Source: a virus. From it: a stretch of 42,745 nt of DNA. Below are positions 38,280-42,745 of the stretch, piece by piece. The notes under the pieces are model-generated. The model saw nothing but the letters and a program-made list of their open reading frames with translations, made no database searches and was not told the origin of the DNA. The number at the start of each line of letters is the position of its first letter. The first letter of the stretch is position 1. The stretch is taken from positions 1 to 42,745 of the IMG/VR virus record IMGVR_UViG_3300047557_000484; one strand, given 5' to 3'. The translations under genes and the position numbers were made by a program.

Positions 38280-38476
38280 GCGAATCAGACATTTACTGGA
38301 CCTTTGCCACCGCCTACCAGCACGGCGGTGGTTTTTTTCAAGCCCTAGCTGCTGCTGGCCTGAAGGCTGACCCCGGCAACAAGCGCCGTCTGCTCGATGC
38401 ATTCCCTGAGCTGGTCGCCACCTACGGCACCGCCAGCCGGATGCACCGCCAGATGCGTAGCGGGGCAGCAGCATGA
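38276..38476 (+). CDS. small conserved protein, unknown function
   Basis: A 66-residue helical protein (MSESDIYWTFATAYQHGGGF, FQALAAAGLKADPGNKRRLL, DAFPELVATYGTASRMHRQM). No catalytic motif. It overlaps both neighbours by 4 bases, and immediately precedes the exonuclease. A terminator-like hairpin with seven Ts lies inside it at 38307-38338. Confidence 0.65.
   Translation: MSESDIYWTFATAYQHGGGFFQALAAAGLKADPGNKRRLLDAFPELVATYGTASRMHRQMRSGAAA
38307..38338 (+). terminator. terminator-like hairpin inside a gene (possible attenuator)
   Basis: CCACCGCC (38307-38314), a 9-base loop, GGCGGTGG (38324-38331) and TTTTTTT (38332-38338). The stem and T-run read in the same direction as the gene. It lies in the middle of the 66-residue protein's coding region, upstream of the exonuclease and annealase genes. 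It may reduce their transcription unless translation or antitermination prevents folding. Confidence 0.55.
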
Positions 38477-39264
38477 CCAGCAACGCCGACTACCACGCCG
38501 ATCCAGCCGTCAGCGCTAGCCATCTGCACGCAGTGGCTAAGTCGCCCTATCACTACTGGAGCCGCTACCTCGATCCCAAGCGCAGCGCACCGGAGCCAAC
38601 TGCTGCAATGCGGCTGGGCTCACTGGTGCATTGCGCAGTACTCGAACCGGAGGAGCTGCTGCAGCGCTATGGCGTCTGCGCACCACGCAATACCAAGGCC
38701 GGCAAGGAGCAAGCAGAGCGCATGGCTGCTGATGGCATTGAAGCCGTCACGCAGTCCGACATGGCGCTAGCGCTCAGCATGGCTGCCAGCGTCCGCGTGC
38801 ACCCTGCTGCTGCAGCACTGCTTGCCCATGGCAAGGCTGAGCAGTCCTTCTGGTGGAATGACGCCACTACCGGCCTGCGGTGTAAATGCCGCCCCGACTG
38901 GTATGACGGCAGCACTGTGGTTGATCTCAAGACCACTACGGATGCCAGTCCTGCCGGCTTTGCCCGTAGCGTCGCCACCTTCCGCTACCATGTGCAAGCG
39001 AGCCATTACCTAGCCGGCTTGCACGGTGCCGAGCGATTTGTGTTCATTGCCGTTGAGAAAACTGCGCCGTACGCGGTTGCGGTCTACGAGCTTGACGCCG
39101 CGGCCTTGGCTGCTGGTGACGAGCTACGGCAGCATGACATGCGCGTGATTGCCGACTGCCAAGCCACCAAGGAGTGGCCGGGCTACGGCGATCACTGCCA
39201 AGCGCTCAGCCTGCCTTCATGGGCATTACGCAACGACACTGCTATTACTTCGGAGGACTTCTAA
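38473..39264 (+). CDS. PD-(D/E)XK exonuclease, YqaJ/RecE-like
   Basis: A 263-residue nuclease of the kind paired with single-strand annealing proteins. Visible elements: LGSLVHCAVLEP (His53), the acidic CRPDWYDGSTVVDLKTT block (Asp142, Asp151, Lys153 in about 138-155), and the YHVQASHYLAGL helix. It degrades one strand from DNA ends to yield single-stranded tails for Bet. It overlaps the genes on both sides by 1-4 bases. The Bet-like gene follows after an HNH-like gene. Confidence 0.86.
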   Translation: MTSNADYHADPAVSASHLHAVAKSPYHYWSRYLDPKRSAPEPTAAMRLGSLVHCAVLEPEELLQRYGVCAPRNTKAGKEQAERMAADGIEAVTQSDMALALSMAASVRVHPAAAALLAHGKAEQSFWWNDATTGLRCKCRPDWYDGSTVVDLKTTTDASPAGFARSVATFRYHVQASHYLAGLHGAERFVFIAVEKTAPYAVAVYELDAAALAAGDELRQHDMRVIADCQATKEWPGYGDHCQALSLPSWALRNDTAITSEDF

Positions 39265-39560
39265 TGAGTAACCATCGCATACACCGCACTTGTGTGTATT
39301 GCGATTGCGTCTACAGCGTTTCCCGCTCCGCCCCTGGCGATCATTTCCCTGTTCCACAGCGGCGCGGCGGCATTGATACTATCGATTGCTGCCGAGAATG
39401 TCATTCGCTAAAGGATCGCATCAAGCTAGACGATTGGAACTACACGATGATTGGCAAGGTTGCGGCTGATTTTCCAAAGCTCAGCCGAGAAACCAGAATC
39501 TTTTTGGCGAAAGCGATCACTTTGTTTCAAGACGCAAAAGCATTAACTGAAGCACAATGA
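39264..39560 (+). CDS. HNH-type endonuclease
   Basis: About 98 residues from the ATG at 39264 (MSNHRIHRTCVYCDCVYSVS). An upstream in-frame start at 39174 lies inside the exonuclease. A compact HNH core is visible: CVYCDC, then GDHFPVPQRRGG, and CCRECHSLKDRI, with two CxxC pairs around a metal-binding His. The rest is helical. It sits between exonuclease and annealase, with overlaps of 1 and 4 bases, so it may be a homing insertion that has become part of the operon. Confidence 0.75.
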   Translation: MSNHRIHRTCVYCDCVYSVSRSAPGDHFPVPQRRGGIDTIDCCRECHSLKDRIKLDDWNYTMIGKVAADFPKLSRETRIFLAKAITLFQDAKALTEAQ

Positions 39561-40321
39561 GCACATCAATCACACTCTGGACACCAGAGCAAACGCAGCT
39601 GATCTCAACCACCATTGCGCCTGGCTGCAGCAATGACGAGTTGCGGCTGTTTGCCTACGCCTGCCAGCGCACTGGACTGGATCCATTCAGTAAGCAGATC
39701 TACGCCATCAAGCGCGGCGGCAAGATGACCATCCAAGCCGGCATTGACGGCTTGCGTGCTATTGCCGAACGCACCGGCCAACTCGATGGCTCTGAAACCT
39801 ACTGGTGCGGTGACGACGGCCAGTGGACTGACGTATGGCTTGGCAGCAAGCCACCTGCTGCGGCCAAGACCATCATCCACCGCAAGGGCAGCCAGCATCC
39901 ATTTGTTGGTGTCGCACGCTTTGCTGACTACAACGCCGGCCAAGGCTTATGGGCCAAGATGGGTGCCGCAATGATCGCCAAGTGCTCTGAGGCATTGGCA
40001 TTGCGCAAGGCATTTCCTGCTGACATGTCCGGCGTCTACAGCACTGATGAGATGCAGCAAGCTGAGGTTGAGCCGGTGACAGTGACCGCTGCACCTGCAC
40101 CTGCACCTGCACTGCCTGCGGGTGATGCCAAGCTGTTCCAAGCTGGCAAGGCTGCTATTGCCAAAGCCGACACGCTGGACAAGCTGCAAGAGGTCGTTGC
40201 GCGGATGGATAAGCGCAAGCCTGATCTCAGTGATGAGCAAAATCAACAGCTCATGGAGTTAGCACTAGCCAGAGAGGCTGCTCTAGCACCCGCCACCGAG
40301 GATCCGTTTGCCGATGACTGA
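39557..40321 (+). CDS. bet: phage recombination protein Bet (single-strand annealase)
   Basis: A 254-residue annealing protein. The core reads ELRLFAYACQRTGLDPFSKQ, YAIKRGGKMTIQAGIDGLRA, AERTG, and KCSEALALRKAFPADMSGVY, all hallmarks of the Bet/RecT group. The C-terminal third is a linker with a PAPAPAPA run and an acidic, helical end. It anneals strands made by the neighbouring exonuclease. The pair gives recombination-dependent replication or repair. It overlaps both neighbours. Confidence 0.9.
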   Translation: MSTSITLWTPEQTQLISTTIAPGCSNDELRLFAYACQRTGLDPFSKQIYAIKRGGKMTIQAGIDGLRAIAERTGQLDGSETYWCGDDGQWTDVWLGSKPPAAAKTIIHRKGSQHPFVGVARFADYNAGQGLWAKMGAAMIAKCSEALALRKAFPADMSGVYSTDEMQQAEVEPVTVTAAPAPAPALPAGDAKLFQAGKAAIAKADTLDKLQEVVARMDKRKPDLSDEQNQQLMELALAREAALAPATEDPFADD

Positions 40322-40550
40322 GCTGTCTCCTGTCGCTTCCGCTGTCTGGGAAGCATTCAACCAAGACGAAGCCGGAGTCTTTGTGGACTACGGCGACAAG
40401 CTTGCCGCCGCCCTACGCGTTATCTCTGACTTTGTACGCATGGATCAGCCGCTCGGAGATACTGACGCTGATGCTGGTGTCTTTGCAGCACACCAGGCCA
40501 TCGATGGCTACATCACGGCCATAGCCGACGAACTAGAGGGCACGCAATGA
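40314..40550 (+). CDS. small acidic conserved protein, paralogue of the first gene
   Basis: About 78 residues from the ATG at 40314 (MTELSPVASAVWEAFNQDEA). A TTG at 40308 is possible but less likely. Rich in Asp, with KLAAALRVISDFVRMDQPL and AIDGYITAIADELEGTQ. It resembles the protein at 20-229 in its opening and in the AAALR-type helix. It overlaps Bet and the next gene by 8 and 4 bases. Function unknown. Confidence 0.66.
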   Translation: MTELSPVASAVWEAFNQDEAGVFVDYGDKLAAALRVISDFVRMDQPLGDTDADAGVFAAHQAIDGYITAIADELEGTQ

Positions 40551-40756
40551 CTGAACCATTCCTCACCACTGATGAGCTGGCAGCACGTTGGGGCATGAAA
40601 CCAGCAGCCATCAAAAACCAACGTGCACGCGGCATTGGCCCTGCTTACGTCACTGCACCACGCATTGGCCTACCAGCAGGTACACCGCGCGTTCGCTATC
40701 CCCTTGCACAAGTCTTGGCTTTTGAAGAAGCCAATGGCATCACCCCACTGAACTGA
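40547..40756 (+). CDS. helix-turn-helix DNA-binding protein (excisionase/MerR-like)
   Basis: A 69-residue protein with a winged helix-turn-helix pattern: FLTTDELAARWGMKPAAIKN as the helix-turn-helix and RARGIGPAYVTAPRIGLPAG, then VRYPLAQVLAFEEAN as the wing and following helix. This is the small AlpA/Xis/MerR-like group, often regulators or accessory recombination proteins. No integrase is present, so a transcription role is preferred. The SSB gene follows after 2 bases. Confidence 0.75.
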   Translation: MTEPFLTTDELAARWGMKPAAIKNQRARGIGPAYVTAPRIGLPAGTPRVRYPLAQVLAFEEANGITPLN

Positions 40757-40758
40757 AA

Positions 40759-41109
40759 ATGAGCCTCTACGCAACTGGCATCGTTCGCATCATCACCGAT
40801 CCGCAACTGCGTGCCTTTGAATCCGGCACCATGGTTGCCAACTTCGCTGGTGGTATCCAGGAAGGCAAGGATAAAGACGGCAACTGGATCAATAACGCTA
40901 TTGACTGCGAGATCTGGGGTAAATCCGCTGAGCTGATCGTTGATAAGCTCAAAAAAGGCGACAGCATCCTTGTGACCGGTGCCGTGCGCCGGCAAGAATG
41001 GAACGACAAAGAAACCGGCGCCAAACGCAGCAAGCATGTGCTTAGCATTCAGCGCTTTGAATTCATGCCACGCGGCGCAGCAGCCACCAGCGAGGAGCCT
41101 GTGTTCTGA
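40759..41109 (+). CDS. ssb: single-stranded DNA-binding protein
   Basis: A 116-residue OB-fold SSB: ATGIVRIITDPQLRAFESGT, VANFAGGIQEGKDKDGN, IDCEIWGKSAELIVDKLKKG, DSILVTGAVRRQEW and the FEFMPRG end. The C-terminus is short and ends EEPVF, a shortened form of the usual acidic tail, which binds partner proteins. It covers single-stranded DNA in replication and recombination. The stop shares one base with the next start. Confidence 0.9.
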   Translation: MSLYATGIVRIITDPQLRAFESGTMVANFAGGIQEGKDKDGNWINNAIDCEIWGKSAELIVDKLKKGDSILVTGAVRRQEWNDKETGAKRSKHVLSIQRFEFMPRGAAATSEEPVF

Positions 41110-41264
41110 TGAACGAAACCACACTTGATATTGCATTCAAGGAGTGGTGGGAGGCGTCTTACGGGCGCCCTCCCGGCACCCATGCAGTGATGACACACGT
41201 GGCATTTGCCGCGCATATTCTTGAACTCCTAGAGCTAATGCAAGATGATCAACCACAAAACTGA
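41109..41264 (+). CDS. 51-residue hypothetical protein
   Basis: A short ORF reading MNETTLDIAFKEWWEASYGR, then PPGTHAVMTHVAFAAHILEL and LELMQDDQPQN. Helical with aromatic residues near the start. Its start overlaps the SSB stop by one base and its end overlaps the next ORF by 20 bases. The tight packing suggests a real gene of the operon. No family recognised. Confidence 0.58.
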   Translation: MNETTLDIAFKEWWEASYGRPPGTHAVMTHVAFAAHILELLELMQDDQPQN

Positions 41265-41400
41265 GCAGCGCCGTGATGACTACCTGCAGTGGCTCTATGA
41301 GCAAAGCGGTCGCACCTGCAGCACGTACACCGGGTTATATCAAGAGCGCATTGCTGATCTGATCCGCCGCGATATGGCAGAGGTTTTAGGTAATGAGTGA
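41245..41400 (+). CDS. 51-residue hypothetical protein
   Basis: A short ORF reading MINHKTEQRRDDYLQWLYEQ, then SGRTCSTYTGLYQERIADLI and RRDMAEVLGNE. A charged, helical, probably soluble protein. It starts within the preceding ORF and overlaps the DUF3310 gene by 8 bases. Function unknown. Confidence 0.58.
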   Translation: MINHKTEQRRDDYLQWLYEQSGRTCSTYTGLYQERIADLIRRDMAEVLGNE

Positions 41401-41611
41401 TCTTGTCAACCATCCGCCGCATTACAAGCACGGCGACATTGAGTGCATTCAAGCCATTAAGGCAGCACTCGGTGATGATGGCTTTCGCGCTTACTGCAAA
41501 GGCAACGTCATCAAATACCTGTGGCGCGCTGAGCACAAGGGCAATGCCGATCAGGATTACGGCAAAGCTGATTGGTACATGCGCAGGTTGCTGCTGCATG
41601 TAGATGAGTGA
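41393..41611 (+). CDS. DUF3310 protein (T7 gp1.7-related)
   Basis: A 72-residue protein matching the DUF3310 family: VNHPPHYKHGDIECIQAIKA, AYCKGNVIKYLWRAEHKGN and KADWYMRRLL. Related phage proteins such as T7 gp1.7 phosphorylate nucleotides, though short family members like this one may not be active alone. It fits with the dCTP deaminase in nucleotide metabolism. The start overlaps the upstream gene. Confidence 0.85.
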   Translation: MSDLVNHPPHYKHGDIECIQAIKAALGDDGFRAYCKGNVIKYLWRAEHKGNADQDYGKADWYMRRLLLHVDE

Positions 41612-41789
41612 TCCGTTTAAGCGCGGCGAGGCAAACTACGCCGCGTTTCTTACAGAAGATCACGTGCGCGAACTGCGCCAGTTGCGTGTTGCTGGTAACA
41701 GCTACAGACAACTAGCAGAACGCTACGGCATTGACAAGAAACACGCATGGCGCATTTGCCAACGCATTGCATGGAGCTGGCTTGAATGA
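41604..41789 (+). CDS. small helix-turn-helix protein
   Basis: A 61-residue protein with a clear helix-turn-helix: VRELRQLRVAGNSYRQLAER then YGIDKKHAWRICQRIAW. The pattern is that of resolvase or homeodomain-like DNA-binding helices. Overlaps the DUF3310 gene by 8 bases and the next gene by 4. Probably a regulator; target unknown. Confidence 0.72.
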   Translation: MSDPFKRGEANYAAFLTEDHVRELRQLRVAGNSYRQLAERYGIDKKHAWRICQRIAWSWLE

Positions 41790-42151
41790 CCCAACAACAT
41801 CCCATCACCCCACCGCCGGAGCTGGTAGAGCAGTGGTGTGAGCAACTTTTTGGCTGCCCGGATAAACCAGAAATCGCTGCGTATGAACTAGTACGACTTG
41901 GTGTTCAATGGGGCGCCGACCAAGAGCTGGAGGCGTGTTGTGAGTGGCTTCACTGGCAAAACCTGGCCACACATCCCGAACTGATCCCTTCGCTCCGCGC
42001 CGCCCGCCGCTCCAAGCCGCCGAGCTTGAAGGAGCAGGCGCTTAAAGAACTGACATGGGTTGACAAACATCTCAACATGCCACTTCACAACCACTGTACC
42101 GCCATCCACACCATCCGCCGCGCCCTTGAACAACTTCCCGACAACGAGTAG
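41786..42151 (+). CDS. conserved protein, tandem paralogue A
   Basis: A 121-residue protein starting MTQQHPITPPPELVEQW, with QWGADQELEACCEWL, LRAARRSKPPSLKEQALKEL and a HTIRRALEQLPDNE end. The protein at 42368-42742 shares the start, the QWGADQELxACC block, the RPKPPSLKEQAL block and the TIRRALExLPD end. Such proteins recur in cyanobacteria and cyanophages; function is not known. The two DNA copies are nearly identical over the first 50 bases or so, so the duplication is recent or under conversion. Confidence 0.72.
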   Translation: MTQQHPITPPPELVEQWCEQLFGCPDKPEIAAYELVRLGVQWGADQELEACCEWLHWQNLATHPELIPSLRAARRSKPPSLKEQALKELTWVDKHLNMPLHNHCTAIHTIRRALEQLPDNE

Positions 42152-42165
42152 TCGCTTCCACTTCT

Positions 42166-42348
42166 ATGTCCCACTCCATCTATAAACCTTGGCTGCGAAA
42201 CCTTTACGTCAGACGCCTCTACATCCTTTTTGGAATGCCTTTTGCGCTTCTTGCAATGGTGGCACACCTCACCGTCAAAAGTATGCGAGAGGCTATCGCT
42301 GAGTCGATCAAGGCTTGGCAGCCAGAAGATCTCAGCCGACCCTCGTAG
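42166..42348 (+). CDS. small membrane protein between the two paralogues
   Basis: A 60-residue protein with a basic N-terminus (MSHSIYKPWLRNLYVRRLYI) and one transmembrane helix at about 20-38 (LFGMPFALLAMVAHLTV), then an amphipathic C-terminal helix (REAIAESIKAWQPEDLSRPS). It lies between the paralogues at 41786 and 42368 with gaps of 14 and 19 bases. No family recognised. Confidence 0.6.
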   Translation: MSHSIYKPWLRNLYVRRLYILFGMPFALLAMVAHLTVKSMREAIAESIKAWQPEDLSRPS

Positions 42349-42367
42349 TCACCTTCACTAATCACCC

Positions 42368-42742
42368 ATGACACAACAACATCCCATCACCCCACCGCCA
42401 GAGCTGGTGCAGCAGTGGGCTCTCATGATTGAGCAGCACACCGACACCGAAGTCTTCACCATTGCCGCCCAATGGGGCGCAGACCAAGAGCTGGCGGCGT
42501 GTTGCAGACAACTTACGGATCCCGAGTGGTACGACGGAATCAAGAACTTGCGTGGGCCGTTCCGCGCAGCAGAACTCCGTGCTGCCCGCCGCCCCAAGCC
42601 GCCGAGCTTGAAAGAGCAGGCGCTAGCGCTCGTTGAGCAGCACGAAGACGGCTGGCGGCCGTCACCTAAGGACTGGGACACCATCCGCCGCGCATTGGAG
42701 GCACTGCCCGACAGCATTGTCGTATTTCCTTCTCAGTGTTAA
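42368..42742 (+). CDS. conserved protein, tandem paralogue B
   Basis: A 124-residue protein starting MTQQHPITPPPELVQQW, sharing the QWGADQELAACC, RRPKPPSLKEQAL and TIRRALEALPD blocks with the gene at 41786-42151. Its middle section (TDPEWYDGIKNLRGPFRAAE) differs. It ends 3 bases from the window edge. If the genome is circular, the next gene would be that at 20-229. Function unknown. Confidence 0.72.
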   Translation: MTQQHPITPPPELVQQWALMIEQHTDTEVFTIAAQWGADQELAACCRQLTDPEWYDGIKNLRGPFRAAELRAARRPKPPSLKEQALALVEQHEDGWRPSPKDWDTIRRALEALPDSIVVFPSQC

Positions 42743-42745
42743 AAG

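Noticed and set aside
1-42745. Integrase, lysogeny repressor, tRNA genes, photosynthesis genes
   Set aside because: Looked for and not seen. The small helix-turn-helix and Xis-like proteins alone do not support a temperate lifestyle.

Overview
The window looks like an essentially complete genome of a lytic, long-tailed (siphovirus-type) phage that infects a cyanobacterium, probably a Synechococcus/Cyanobium-like picocyanobacterium. The phage assignment rests on a full set of head, portal, terminase, tail-tube, tape-measure, tail-tip, fibre and lysis genes. The cyanobacterial link rests on a cyAbrB-type regulator (27704-28024) and a sigma factor of the cyanobacterial group-2 type (968-1894). 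I see no integrase, lysogeny repressor, tRNA, rRNA, CRISPR array or photosynthesis gene. Base composition looks moderately GC-rich and even throughout.

The genome has two arms. A divergent control region at about 34.86 kb holds two face-to-face promoters over one dyad. Leftward from it, 34841 down to 1918, run a 45-residue ribbon-helix-helix protein, a primase-helicase, a repeat-rich putative origin (31.9-32.4 kb), a second ribbon-helix-helix protein, a beta clamp, terminase, an HNH nuclease, cyAbrB, portal, head morphogenesis, small basic proteins, scaffold, capsid, connectors, tail tube, frameshifted tail chaperones, tape measure, tail tip, two further tube-like proteins, two large fibres, a fibre chaperone and a lysis cassette with a GH24 + M15 endolysin.

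Rightward, 34910 to the window end, run an SF2 helicase, a VRR-NUC nuclease, a self-contained promoter-gene-terminator unit, an exported RlpA-like protein, small regulators, a YqaJ/RecE-like exonuclease, a Bet annealase, SSB, DUF3310 and several small proteins. Genes at 20-1894 (a small protein, dCTP deaminase, sigma factor) have the same direction and style. If the genome is circular or circularly permuted they end the rightward arm, and the arms converge at about 1.9 kb.

Replication appears to combine phage primase-helicase, clamp, SSB and Exo/Bet recombination with host DNA polymerase, since no polymerase gene is visible. The sigma factor, cyAbrB and several ribbon-helix-helix or helix-turn-helix proteins are the likely transcription-control layer. 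The most notable signals are the GTTACGCC repeat array, a +1-type tail-chaperone frameshift, the divergent promoter/operator, the altered sigma region 4.2, three tail-tube-like paralogues and the isolated early unit at 36.77-37.06 kb.
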